A stretch of DNA of 64,000 bases from Gammaproteobacteria bacterium (lineage in GTDB: Bacteria; Pseudomonadota; Gammaproteobacteria; CAJXQU01), in contig JALSRM010000035.1 in NCBI GenBank assembly GCA_026984775.1, positions 1-64,000 of the forward strand, in the 5' to 3' direction. A model generated the notes under the pieces. The model was not told the DNA's origin, ran no database searches, and saw only the letters and a list, made by a program, of their open reading frames with translations. The position numbers and the translations under genes were made by a program. Shown here piece after piece: positions 56,291 to 64,000 of this stretch (position 1 is the stretch's first letter; every line of letters starts with the position of its first letter).

Positions 56291-57328
56291 ATGAGTAAAA
56301 ACCTTTCCCGAAAAATTGTCATCCTCCCGGATGAAGATGAATTCCAGGCTAATCCAGACGAATCTGTTCTTGATGCAGCCTTACGTGCAGGTATCCAGCT
56401 CCCTTATGGCTGCCGCAGTGGAACTTGTGGTGCCTGCAAAGCTGTGTTGGTAGAAGGTGAAATTCATTATGGTAGTACGGAGCCGGAAGCACTGACGGAA
56501 GACGATCTCATAAACAATAGGATTTTATGCTGTCAGGCTCGTGCAGGAACAGATCTGGTTCTCAGAATAAAGACCGTCCAGGAGACCCGTGAAATACCCA
56601 TCAAGACATTGCCGTCACGTGTCATGCACATGAAGCAGCTGTCACACGATGTCATGGGGCTATGGCTAAAACTGCCTTCATCCGAACGACTACAATTCCT
56701 GGCTGGCCAGTACATCGATATTCTGATGAAGGATGGGCGGGAACGATCATTCTCACTTGCCAATGCTCCTCATGACGATGAGTATCTACAATTACAGATT
56801 CGCTATTACGATGGCGGTGTCTTTTCGGAGCTTGTTTTCAAGGAAATGAAAGAAAAAACTCTGTTAAGGATCAAGGGTCCTTTTGGGAATTTCTTTCTGC
56901 GCGAAGAAAGCGATCGACCTTCACTGTTCATTGCGGGCGGAACCGGCTTTGCACCGGTGAAAAGCATTATCGAACATATGATCGCAAAACAGGACAAACG
57001 TCCCGTCTCCCTCTATTGGGGAGTACGGGCGAAACGGGATCTTTATCAGGATGAACTTGCACGATCTTGGGCTGAAGAACATGACAACATAAAGTATGTT
57101 CCCGTTCTGTCAGAACCTATGGAGGGGGATGAATGGCAGGGAAAGACCGGATTCGTCCATGAGGCCGTTCTGGAAGATTTCAGTGATTTTTCGGATTTCG
57201 ATGTTTATGCCAGTGGACCACCCGTTATGGTTCAGGCTGTTCATGAAGCTCTAACCACTCGAGGTTTACCTGAAGAACGGCTTTATTCCGATGCTTTTGA
57301 GTTCGCTGCTAAAAAAGAAGAAAAATGA
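56291..57328 (+). CDS. 2Fe-2S ferredoxin-flavin reductase (CDP-6-deoxy-glucoseen reductase-like)
   Basis: Oxidoreductase of 345 aa. A plant-type ferredoxin domain with cluster ligands in YGCRSGTCGACKA and ILCCQA is followed by an FAD domain (ERSFSLANAPHDDEYLQLQIRYY) and an NAD domain (FIAGGTGFAPVKSIIEHM, YWGVRAKRDLYQDEL, YASGPPVMV). This is the layout of AscD/RfbI-type and of methane- or phenol-monooxygenase reductases. No deoxysugar or oxygenase genes are adjacent, so the partner is unknown. TTG at 56285 is in frame; ATG at 56291 is used. Confidence 0.85.
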   Translation: MSKNLSRKIVILPDEDEFQANPDESVLDAALRAGIQLPYGCRSGTCGACKAVLVEGEIHYGSTEPEALTEDDLINNRILCCQARAGTDLVLRIKTVQETREIPIKTLPSRVMHMKQLSHDVMGLWLKLPSSERLQFLAGQYIDILMKDGRERSFSLANAPHDDEYLQLQIRYYDGGVFSELVFKEMKEKTLLRIKGPFGNFFLREESDRPSLFIAGGTGFAPVKSIIEHMIAKQDKRPVSLYWGVRAKRDLYQDELARSWAEEHDNIKYVPVLSEPMEGDEWQGKTGFVHEAVLEDFSDFSDFDVYASGPPVMVQAVHEALTTRGLPEERLYSDAFEFAAKKEEK

Positions 57329-57347
57329 GTTTTCAATACCCAAACAA

Positions 57348-57629
57348 ATGAAGGAGCCATTAAGAAAATTGTTTGCTCCGATTCTGAGTCGCTTTGAAAC
57401 CGGTTCCGATCTTTATACCTATAAACCTCTGCAGAGAACAGTTTTGATCGTGCTTGGCCTGCTGTTTTCCGGGCTTGCTTCTGTCGTATTTGCTTTAGCT
57501 CAGGGTAAAAGTCCGGGCTATCTGTTTCCAGTAGTAATTTTTGGCGGAGTAGGGTTTGTCAGTCTGGTGATCGGAATTTTGGGGAATGATCGAGCCGTCG
57601 CAAAAATTTGGGGATCTGGCAAACGCTGA
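57348..57629 (+). CDS. Small two-helix membrane protein
   Basis: Protein of 93 aa: basic N-terminus (KEPLRKLFAPILSRF), then two hydrophobic segments (RTVLIVLGLLFSGLASVVFAL and LFPVVIFGGVGFVSLVIGILG), tail AVAKIWGSGKR. No known family is recognised. It starts 19 bases after the reductase stop on the same strand, so it is probably in the same transcript. Start chosen at the first in-frame Met outside the reductase gene. Confidence 0.6.
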   Translation: MKEPLRKLFAPILSRFETGSDLYTYKPLQRTVLIVLGLLFSGLASVVFALAQGKSPGYLFPVVIFGGVGFVSLVIGILGNDRAVAKIWGSGKR

Positions 57630-57641
57630 TTGTGACCCTGT

Positions 57642-57666
57642 AGAAATTGTGCAATTCCCAATTTCT
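57642..57666. repeat. Inverted repeat between convergent genes
   Basis: AGAAATTG (57642-57649) pairs perfectly with CAATTTCT (57659-57666) across a nine-base loop, between the small membrane gene and hemY, which end facing each other. It is AT-rich and lacks a T run, so it is at best a weak terminator. Confidence 0.35.
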
Positions 57667-57690
57667 GCTCTTGAGTCAACGAAACAAGGG

Positions 57691-58896
57691 TCAATCGACA
57701 GCAACCAGTTCCTGTGATCGCTGGGTTGCCATTTCCAACCCCTTCTTGCGAACCTCTGCCGCTGCTTCCGGATCACCCATTTTTTCGAGCGTATCGGCCA
57801 GCTGTCGATAGACTTCCAGGCCCGCCCCATATTCGATTGCCGTCTCAAGATAATGTTTGGCCTTACCCCACAACTCGTTCCGATAACAGAGCGCACCCAG
57901 AACAGAGAGCAGGGTATGATCATCCTGATGTTCTGGCAACCATTTTTCACCCCGTTCAAGCTGTTTAGCCGGGTTGGCTCCCTTGGCAATCCCGTAGAGT
58001 GCTACCAGCCGATCATCCCATTGTTTATTGAGGGCCTTTTCGATCAGGGGAAGCGCTTCATTACTTTCAGAAGAATGTACCAGTTTCTCGAGATACAGGA
58101 ACAGAAAATCCGGATCAGCTTTCAATTTTTTTGGCATTGTCTGCCAGGTTTCCTTGAGCGTCGCTATATCAGATGATGCCTCTTTTAGAAGGCCTTCCCA
58201 AGTCTGCTTCTCCAATACATCAAACTCTTCCTCTGACAATACTTTGTTTTTTTTCAAACGTTTGAGTAGGGGCTGTAATAATTTCCAGGCCTTATTCTTC
58301 TGGTACGTTTTAGACAATAATTTGAGAACCCTTGGTTGGTTCGGATGCTCTTCAAGCAGTTCTTCCAATGTGATTCTAGCAATATTATCCTGACCATGTT
58401 CGAGCAAGAGTTCGGCTCGAGTGAGCCCAACCGCAATATCAGATCCAGCCTCTGAGGAAGAAGCGAGCTGCAGATATTCATCCCGTACATCGACCTTACC
58501 AAGCTTATGCGCAGCCTTTGCTGCACCAAGATAATGTACATGAGAAAGCCGGTTACTGATCTGAGCGTCATTGGCCAGTGAACGTTCGGCCTCTTCCCAC
58601 TTTCCTTCTGCCAATGCTGCAAGACCTTTGGAGAGTGATTTCTGAGCCTTTTTCTCCTTACGATCGGCGTTCCATTCACTTACTTTTCGGGGAGTGGCCC
58701 ACAGATGGGCAACGAACCGAACGGTATAATAGAGCAAGATACCAGCCAGAATAGTGACAAGGGCAAAGAAAATAAAACTGGTCCTGATGACCTGTCCATG
58801 ATAACCGATAATGACAAAGCCGGGATCGTCCATGGCGACATTGCCAACATAAATGGCTGCAAGTAACAGGGCCAGTGTAATAAAAAGCAGTTTCAT
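57691..58896 (-). CDS. hemY: HemY-like TPR membrane protein of heme operon
   Basis: Protein of 401 aa with two N-terminal hydrophobic spans (MKLLFITLALLLAAIYVGNV; TSFIFFALVTILAGILLYYTVRFVAHLWATP) and a TPR-rich remainder. This is the gammaproteobacterial HemY family, whose exact role in tetrapyrrole metabolism is unproven and which is distinct from the Gram-positive protoporphyrinogen oxidase of the same name. Last gene of hemC-hemD-hemX-hemY; overlaps hemX by four bases. Confidence 0.9.
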   Translation of the reverse strand: MKLLFITLALLLAAIYVGNVAMDDPGFVIIGYHGQVIRTSFIFFALVTILAGILLYYTVRFVAHLWATPRKVSEWNADRKEKKAQKSLSKGLAALAEGKWEEAERSLANDAQISNRLSHVHYLGAAKAAHKLGKVDVRDEYLQLASSSEAGSDIAVGLTRAELLLEHGQDNIARITLEELLEEHPNQPRVLKLLSKTYQKNKAWKLLQPLLKRLKKNKVLSEEEFDVLEKQTWEGLLKEASSDIATLKETWQTMPKKLKADPDFLFLYLEKLVHSSESNEALPLIEKALNKQWDDRLVALYGIAKGANPAKQLERGEKWLPEHQDDHTLLSVLGALCYRNELWGKAKHYLETAIEYGAGLEVYRQLADTLEKMGDPEAAAEVRKKGLEMATQRSQELVAVD

Positions 58897-59993
58897 GAGG
58901 ACTGATCCTCCTGTCCTGCAGCCTTCCTGTATGCTTTCAACATGTTGAGCGATTTTGTAATCACTGGCATGGGTGGTTTCAGATCCAATTTCTGGAGACG
59001 ATCTAGTTCTTCAAGAATCGATTTGACAGATGCTGCTTCCACATCGAAATAGCGTTTCAGGATCTCGGAAACCCGGGTCAGAGATGCCTTCATACCGCCT
59101 GTGTCACGCTGCAGCGCAGACAGCTTGGCACTGGTCAGTTCCAGTTGGAGATTCTGTTGCAGGAAATACCTAAGTTCGGGATCGAACAGGATCTCATCGG
59201 GGACTTCCTGATCCTTGATTTCCACCAGTTTGACCAGATCGTCCCACATGGCAAGCAATACCTCCTTCCAGCTTCTGGAAGATGTTTCCTCCTTGCCCGC
59301 CATCTTCTTCATGTCTTTCAATGTTGGCACTTCAAAATCCTTCAGCGGCAGGGATTCCACACGGGACGTCACATCAGAGAGATACAGTACTATGCCGCTG
59401 ATGTCGGCATCCTCGACTCCGCGCAAGGCATTCATCTCCTTGATCAACTGTTCCCGGATCGGATTTAGGTTCGGATTGCCAAGATCTCTCAGCTTGGCAT
59501 CAGCCGCCTCCAGCGCCTTGAGTGCCGTCGTGACATCACGCTCCAGACTGATCCGCTGTTGTGCGACAGTCAGTAGGTATTCCACTTCGGCAAGCACCCA
59601 GTCGGTTTCCTGTTTCGGTTTTTGATTCTGGATGACATCGAGTGATTCACTGAGCACTTTCTGACCATTGGCGAGCTCCTCCACGCGTGCCTTCAGTTCA
59701 GCCAGAGATGATTGCAAGGAGGATGAGGACTCAGTGACCGAGGACGTTGTCTCCTTTATTTCAGAAACCACTTCAGTGGTTTTACTATCGATTTGCTGAA
59801 TCTTTTTCTCAATCTGAAGCCTGAGTTCTTGCTGGCGATCATATAACCAGTAGATAGCACCACCGACCAGCAACAGGATCAACAAGACGTTCACAACACT
59901 TTTCGCCATGGTACCGCTTTTTGCAGAACTGGCGCCAGATTCGACCGGTTCAAAATCTGCGTCTTTGCTGAGTTCAGTAGTATTCTCGCTCAT
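58893..59993 (-). CDS. hemX: HemX-family membrane protein
   Basis: Protein of 366 aa: disordered acidic N-terminus, one membrane helix (VVNVLLILLLVGGAIYWLY), then a long coiled coil (about 65-125) and a conserved region with DWVLAEVEYLLTVAQQRISLERDVTTALKALEAADAKL. HemX is often misnamed uroporphyrin-III C-methyltransferase but lacks any methyltransferase motif. It is likely a scaffold in the heme operon. Overlaps hemD and hemY by four bases each. Confidence 0.9.
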   Translation of the reverse strand: MSENTTELSKDADFEPVESGASSAKSGTMAKSVVNVLLILLLVGGAIYWLYDRQQELRLQIEKKIQQIDSKTTEVVSEIKETTSSVTESSSSLQSSLAELKARVEELANGQKVLSESLDVIQNQKPKQETDWVLAEVEYLLTVAQQRISLERDVTTALKALEAADAKLRDLGNPNLNPIREQLIKEMNALRGVEDADISGIVLYLSDVTSRVESLPLKDFEVPTLKDMKKMAGKEETSSRSWKEVLLAMWDDLVKLVEIKDQEVPDEILFDPELRYFLQQNLQLELTSAKLSALQRDTGGMKASLTRVSEILKRYFDVEAASVKSILEELDRLQKLDLKPPMPVITKSLNMLKAYRKAAGQEDQSS

Positions 59994-60778
59994 TCTTTCT
60001 CCCTCATTCGATGCCAGCTCTGCATCGTAGCAATTATATCCCTGTCGCCAGCGCTTTCGGCAATCAAAATCTGACGATGGAAGCCTTTCTGTTTGGCATA
60101 GTCGGCAACGCGTTCACTTACTGTCAACAAGGGTGTAGACAGGAGGTGTTGACGATTTTTTTCGCCCAGTATAACAAACAAATTATCCAGTCCTGCAATA
60201 CTGGTAACGATAATCAGATCGAGCTGTGCGTTCTCCCAGTGCGTTACGAGAACCTCCGGATCGGAATCGGCCACCTGCCGTCGATAGACCTCCGCATAGT
60301 CAACCTCTGCCTCTCTTGCTGACAGACCTTCTGCCAGTTTTTCATTACCCCCTATGCCGCGGAAAATCAGACATTTTTTTCCCTTCAGGACATCCACGTC
60401 AAATTCAGGCATGGCAAGCAACCCTTTGCTGGAAGCAATCTTCGGCACCTTGATCTTGTCAATTCCAGCCTGCATCAGTGCCCGGGCAGTAGATTTGCCC
60501 ACTGCATATACGTTCAGCCCTTTGAGCTCCTGATCATAACGCCGCAGCGCGGAGATTCCGTAGCTGGCGGCATTGACACTGATAAAAATTACGTGATCGT
60601 AGGACTTCAACTGTTTGATATAATGGATAGTCTCCCGAGACAGCTCTATAGGCTCAATGGCAATCGCCGGCCAGCGGATAACATGTCCGCCTCTTTCCTC
60701 AAGCGCAGAGCAAAGACTCTCTGCCTGATCGGCAGGCCGGGTTACGACAACCCAGAGATCCTTCAACGTCTGTTCCAA
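59990..60778 (-). CDS. hemD: Uroporphyrinogen-III synthase
   Basis: Enzyme of 262 aa closing hydroxymethylbilane to uroporphyrinogen III. Sequence conservation in this family is low; support comes from VVTRPADQAESLCSALEERGGHVIRWPAIAIEP, YAVGKSTARALMQAG, CLIFRGIGGNEKLAEGL and the position between hemC and hemX. Overlaps hemX by four bases. Confidence 0.9.
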   Translation of the reverse strand: MEQTLKDLWVVVTRPADQAESLCSALEERGGHVIRWPAIAIEPIELSRETIHYIKQLKSYDHVIFISVNAASYGISALRRYDQELKGLNVYAVGKSTARALMQAGIDKIKVPKIASSKGLLAMPEFDVDVLKGKKCLIFRGIGGNEKLAEGLSAREAEVDYAEVYRRQVADSDPEVLVTHWENAQLDLIIVTSIAGLDNLFVILGEKNRQHLLSTPLLTVSERVADYAKQKGFHRQILIAESAGDRDIIATMQSWHRMREKE

Positions 60779-60781
60779 ATA

Positions 60782-61699
60782 CTACCCCAGATTTTCCAGA
60801 ATTCTGTCTGCACCACGTGACAGTAGATCTTCCGCCAGCGCTGTTCCCAATTTTTCTGCATGATTACGGTGGCCCACAATCTCGCCACGAACGATCCTGC
60901 TCCCATCCGTTTCACCTACCAGAGCACGAATGTGCAGCTGATCCCCGTCCAGTTCAGCAAACCCGGCGATGGGCACCTGACATCCTCCGAACAGGCGTCG
61001 GTTGACTGCCCGTTCAGCCACTACACGTGTATGTGTATCAGAATGATTCAGTGGTGCGATCAATGCCTGAGTATGGGTATCCTCAGCGCGACATTGTATG
61101 CCTATTGCACCTTGTCCAATTGCGGGCAGCAGTTCCTCTGGGCTTAACAGAGAGGTGATCCGTTCTTCCAGGCCAAGTCTGATTACACCTGCTGCTGCCA
61201 GGATGATCGCATCGTACTCGCCCTTGTCTAATTTACTTAGTCGTGTACCCACATTACCGCGAAGATCAAGAATCTCCAGATCGGGGCGAAGATTTTTAAT
61301 CTGACACTGGCGGCGCAGGCTAGATGTGCCAAGACGAGCCTTCTCATCCAATGATGCAATAGTAACGGGTCTGTCTGTGATTAATACGTCCCGCGGGTCT
61401 TCTCGTTCCATAATTACAGGTAAAGCCAAACCCTCGGGCATTTCCATGGTGACATCTTTCATGGAATGGACGGCAATATCAGCCCTGCCATCAAGAAGCG
61501 CATTTTCCAGCTCTTTTACAAACAAACCCTTTCCACCAATTTTTGCCAGGGGGGAATCGAGAACCCGGTCTCCTTGGGTCTGAACTCCAATCAGTTCGAC
61601 ATTGAGGTCAACGTGCTCCGACAGCAAACAATCACGAACATGCTCCGCCTGCCACATCGCGAGAGGACTTTTTCGGGTAACAATTTTTATTGTATCCAT
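60782..61699 (-). CDS. hemC: Porphobilinogen deaminase (hydroxymethylbilane synthase)
   Basis: Enzyme of 305 aa that polymerises four porphobilinogens. Motifs: [72 protein letters not shown], and the cofactor-binding Cys in [18 protein letters not shown] at 61699 is used; GTG two codons upstream is in frame. Heads the hemCDXY operon, separated from algZR, which it follows in Pseudomonas. Confidence 0.95.
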   Translation of the reverse strand: MDTIKIVTRKSPLAMWQAEHVRDCLLSEHVDLNVELIGVQTQGDRVLDSPLAKIGGKGLFVKELENALLDGRADIAVHSMKDVTMEMPEGLALPVIMEREDPRDVLITDRPVTIASLDEKARLGTSSLRRQCQIKNLRPDLEILDLRGNVGTRLSKLDKGEYDAIILAAAGVIRLGLEERITSLLSPEELLPAIGQGAIGIQCRAEDTHTQALIAPLNHSDTHTRVVAERAVNRRLFGGCQVPIAGFAELDGDQLHIRALVGETDGSRIVRGEIVGHRNHAEKLGTALAEDLLSRGADRILENLG

Positions 61700-61985
61700 C
61701 AGCACATGCTACGAATCGGTAAGTCCTGCTGCAAGCAAAAAATTAAACTATCAGCCAAAACCAAGTGAAAACTATCAATAACACTTTCTTTCTATTATAA
61801 TTATCCATTGATGCCGGACGGGAATATCCGGCCAAGGGAAGGGGAAATAAACAAATTGGGCTGGGTAGGCAATGAGGCCGAGGATGCAGTATTCAACGTT
61901 TCAGTTCGGAAATTCTTTCGAACAATTTATTTCCAACTATTCATTTGCAACTGAAAATCTGTGGACTTTTCGCTTTTCTCCACTT

Positions 61986-62001
61986 TGTGACCGTCGTCAC
62001 A
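61986..62001. promoter_or_regulatory. CRP-type operator
   Basis: TGTGACCGTCGTCACA is a perfect TGTGA-N6-TCACA palindrome, with A/T-rich flanks (CTTT on the left, TAAA on the right) as in strong E. coli CRP sites. It lies 220 bases before the secreted-protein ATG and 287 bases before hemC, so either could be controlled; distance slightly favours the former. Confidence 0.7.
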
Positions 62002-62113
62002 TAAATCGGAAGAACTCCTGTTTTGCCCTCCAGTCCTACGAGACAACCACCTTTTATGGTGGAGAATCTTCTTAAGAAAAAAGAAACGATTACAAAACAT
62101 GGAAGCGGGTCAT

Positions 62114-62133
62114 TTTGATCAGTAATTTGATCA
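62114..62133 (+). repeat. Tandem TTTGATCA repeat
   Basis: TTTGATCA at 62114-62121 and again at 62126-62133, a 12-base period. Each copy contains the palindrome TGATCA, so a regulator could bind both on nearly the same face of the DNA, about 90 bases before the gene start. Confidence 0.45.
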
Positions 62134-62221
62134 CTAAACAACGGAGATGATCCGAATCACTTCAGGATGAAGGCGTATTCAAAAAACTATTTACAAAACC
62201 CGCATGGAGGGGGTATTGGAA

Positions 62222-64000
62222 ATGAAAAAATTTATAGTTGGCACAGTCTCCTTTCTGTCACTAGCCTCTGTGAGCACTCAAAGCGCAACCCTATATACGG
62301 TTCCAGACCCCTTGTCTGGCACCAATTCGCTGTTCAAACAACCCAGTTTTTCTTTGCCTTCACCGGGCAGCAGGATACCGGAACCGATCTCCGGACTGAA
62401 CCTGACCCGTTTGACAAACCCTGGTACAGACGGATCGCGGCATGAATACTCCCGTTTTGATCCCTATAACAAGGGACAGTCCATGATCATCCTCAATGGC
62501 AGGGGCGGCCGATCCAATGTCTATAGAACCAAGAGCTATCCCTATAATGGCGTCGGTAATCTTGTCACCCGTTTACCTGTTTCCGAAGCCCGCTGGGACC
62601 GGAACGATCCCAACAAGATCTGGGGGCTTTCCAGATTTGCCATCAAAACAGTCAATCCAACAACCGGCAAAACAACCGTAATCAAAGATTTTTCCAAGGA
62701 TCCTGTGCTGAAACCCTATCTTGGTTCAGGAGCTTACCGCATCACCATGAAGGATGAAGGCGAGGCCTCCTACAACAAACGTTACTGGGCCTTTCTGGTG
62801 CAGGGTGATGCTTCTAACAACTACCAGGGAAAACACATCTTTACCTGGGATCGACAGACCGACAAGGTTCTGGGTGTGTACACCCTCAGGGGCAAGGAAA
62901 AGAATATCGACTGGGTTGGTATGTCTCCAAAAGGTAACTATGTCCTGATCGGCGGACTCAACTACAAAGGCAATGAACAGACGGAAAATATCACCGGGCT
63001 GACCATGGCCAGCAAGGATTTTTCTCGCTTTAACCGCCTGGATTACACCACGGCTCACGCGGATGTGGGGATTGACAGTAATGGTAATGAAGTCATTGTC
63101 ATGCAAAATACACGTACCGATTATGTTGATCTGATTCCCATCGACTGGAAAACCAAAGCAATAAAAAGTGCCTCACAGGGCTATGAAGGAACAAACCGAA
63201 CGAAGCTACTGAAACTGAATTACAGCAACTCTCCAGACGGGTTTCAGGGTGGAGTGCACATCTCTGCGAACCATGACGGCTATGCCTTGATCAGTACAAC
63301 TTTGGGCAATGGAAAACAGGAACAGAACTGGTTGGACAAGTCCATGGTACTGGTCAAGCTCGATCCAGATAATCCTGAAGCCGAAATCCTCTCCAAGACC
63401 TACAACACAACTACTGCTTATTGGCAGGAAACCCATGGCACAATTACGAATGATGGTAAAAAAGTCCTCTGGTCTGCAAACTGGGACCATCCTGGTTCCG
63501 GCAGTGACTTCGACAACTTCCTCCTGGAACTTGATCTGACGGGTACAGGTATCCCTGAAAACAGTCCCGTTAACAGTAATCCACCGAACCTTCCTCCACC
63601 TGAACCTGTAACAGTTGTTACACCGGAACCCGCAACCCCGTCACCGGCAGAAACGCCCGTCAATGTCGTTGAAGAACCCGGTACACCAACAGAAACTCCG
63701 GCTGTAAACGAAATCCCCCCGGAGTTGCGATGGTGGGACCCAGCCTATCTGGATCAGTTCTCGCTGGATGAGAACCTGAATGATGGCGACGATAGCCCTG
63801 TGATCGACGATGTACTTGCCCTTTCAGCAGATCCAGCAGAAACTCCATGTCTGGCAGGAGGAAAGGAACAATGCATACAAACCGAAAAATTCCAGAAGTC
63901 AAAACCGGAAGTTAGCCCTGAGTTGATTACACCTGAACTCTCTCAGGCGAACCAGTCCCTGGAACTTGCTACCGCAGAAGTCTCCGCCGTACCCATCCCC
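62222..64000 (+). CDS. Large secreted protein, probable PEP-CTERM (3' end cut by window)
   Basis: 593 codons are visible. Signal peptide (MKKFIVGTVSFLSLASVSTQSA) from ATG at 62222, preceded by GGAGGGGG. Residues 22-435 look like a repetitive beta-rich, propeller-like domain (for example YWAFLVQGDASNNYQGKHIF, NYVLIGGLNYKGNEQ, EVIVMQNTRTDYVDLIPID). A Pro/Glu/Thr-rich linker (about 440-500) and an acidic Ser/Thr/Gln-rich tail follow. The last codons before the edge read EVSAVPIP; the metalloprotease at 11314 has EVSAVPLP at the start of its PEP-CTERM signal, so a sorting signal very probably follows. Enzymatic function not recognised. Confidence 0.75.
   Translation, partial: MKKFIVGTVSFLSLASVSTQSATLYTVPDPLSGTNSLFKQPSFSLPSPGSRIPEPISGLNLTRLTNPGTDGSRHEYSRFDPYNKGQSMIILNGRGGRSNVYRTKSYPYNGVGNLVTRLPVSEARWDRNDPNKIWGLSRFAIKTVNPTTGKTTVIKDFSKDPVLKPYLGSGAYRITMKDEGEASYNKRYWAFLVQGDASNNYQGKHIFTWDRQTDKVLGVYTLRGKEKNIDWVGMSPKGNYVLIGGLNYKGNEQTENITGLTMASKDFSRFNRLDYTTAHADVGIDSNGNEVIVMQNTRTDYVDLIPIDWKTKAIKSASQGYEGTNRTKLLKLNYSNSPDGFQGGVHISANHDGYALISTTLGNGKQEQNWLDKSMVLVKLDPDNPEAEILSKTYNTTTAYWQETHGTITNDGKKVLWSANWDHPGSGSDFDNFLLELDLTGTGIPENSPVNSNPPNLPPPEPVTVVTPEPATPSPAETPVNVVEEPGTPTETPAVNEIPPELRWWDPAYLDQFSLDENLNDGDDSPVIDDVLALSADPAETPCLAGGKEQCIQTEKFQKSKPEVSPELITPELSQANQSLELATAEVSAVPIP

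Larger units (their letters stand above)
61700..62221. other. Long intergenic region between hemC and the large secreted-protein gene
   Basis: About 520 bases with no supported gene. It holds a TATAAT (about 61795-61800, plus strand), a small hairpin GCCGGA/TCCGGC (61813-61832), a CRP-type palindrome, a CCACC/GGTGG inverted repeat (about 62047-62062), and a tandem TTTGATCA repeat; the last part is AT-rich. These features suggest heavy regulation of the downstream gene and possibly a long untranslated leader. Confidence 0.5.

Noticed and set aside
57642-57666. AGAAATTG/CAATTTCT hairpin as a true terminator.
   Set aside because: AT-rich stem without a following T run; reported only as an inverted repeat.
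58040-58393. Plus-strand frame antisense to hemY.
   Set aside because: No ribosome site or domain; hemY and its operon overlaps explain the region.
61859-61889. G-rich stretch GGGCTGGGTAGGC...GGCCGAGGATGC resembling a riboswitch core.
   Set aside because: It does not match the conserved GEMM c-di-GMP aptamer core in order or pairing, and no other known aptamer was recognised.
1-64000. Search by eye for IS elements, prophage genes, CRISPR repeats and toxin-antitoxin pairs.
   Set aside because: None seen; no transposase, integrase, regularly spaced repeats or small paired genes of that kind were recognised.

Overview
The window reads as chromosomal DNA of a free-living or host-associated autotrophic gammaproteobacterium. 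The clearest metabolic clue is a phosphoribulokinase (54649-55524), with ribulose-phosphate 3-epimerase and phosphoglycolate phosphatase (42040-43405), all expected in a Calvin-cycle organism. Gene content and order (argH/algZ/algR, rpe-gph-trpEGDC, hemCDXY, Rsd, CRP/Vfr-type regulator, MsbA, FeoAB, K+-dependent type membrane pyrophosphatase, PEP-CTERM proteins) fit sulfur-oxidising or related Chromatiales-like lineages. The genus is not determined; RuBisCO and sulfur-oxidation genes are not in view. Almost all DNA is housekeeping-type and densely packed. No phage, IS element, CRISPR array or rRNA was seen.

Layout, left to right. 1-5781: an AddAB-like helicase/nuclease pair on the minus strand, the helicase cut by the window edge. 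5829-11268: a DUF4124 protein, a membrane Ser/Thr kinase, Rsd, a TerB-like protein, BioA and RsmE. 11314-12326: a secreted PEP-CTERM metalloprotease behind a sigma-54-type promoter. 12476-15172: membrane and soluble pyrophosphatases, divergently transcribed. 15243-21798: a large AsmA protein with 110-residue repeats, ArgH and the AlgZ/AlgR pair. 21843-27708: TrhP, a hydrolase pseudogene with two in-frame stops, a TPR protein, a pteridine reductase, Rep helicase and a Tyr/His/Arg-rich secreted protein. 27818-31163: FolE and small genes, an orphan ABC ATPase, OsmC, a CRP-like regulator and tRNA-Met. 31206-37563: an SLC13 permease, an acetolactate-synthase-type enzyme and a qmcA-nfeD-qor-DUF3592 run.

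37659-41946 holds the most unusual cluster: a GspA/ExeA-type AAA ATPase fused through one membrane segment to TPR and ankyrin repeats, then an OmpA-type lipoprotein and a DUF3530 protein. The last two appear to start at TTG codons. 42040-48190: rpe-gph-trpEGDC plus a secreted beta-propeller. 48296-52783: rpmE, a DUF3135 protein, feoA-feoB with a perfect FNR box and a tiny Cys-rich membrane gene, and a cyclic-nucleotide-domain diguanylate cyclase. 52773-57629: MsbA, phosphoribulokinase, an orphan ParA and a 2Fe-2S flavin reductase. 57691-61699: hemCDXY. 61700-62221: a long regulatory gap with a perfect CRP palindrome. 62222-64000: a large secreted protein whose last visible residues (AVPIP) look like the start of a second PEP-CTERM signal.

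Regulatory threads: CRP, FNR, sigma-54 and c-di-GMP elements all appear, consistent with an organism switching between oxygen and surface-attached states. All assignments come from reading motifs and gene order; no database search was run.
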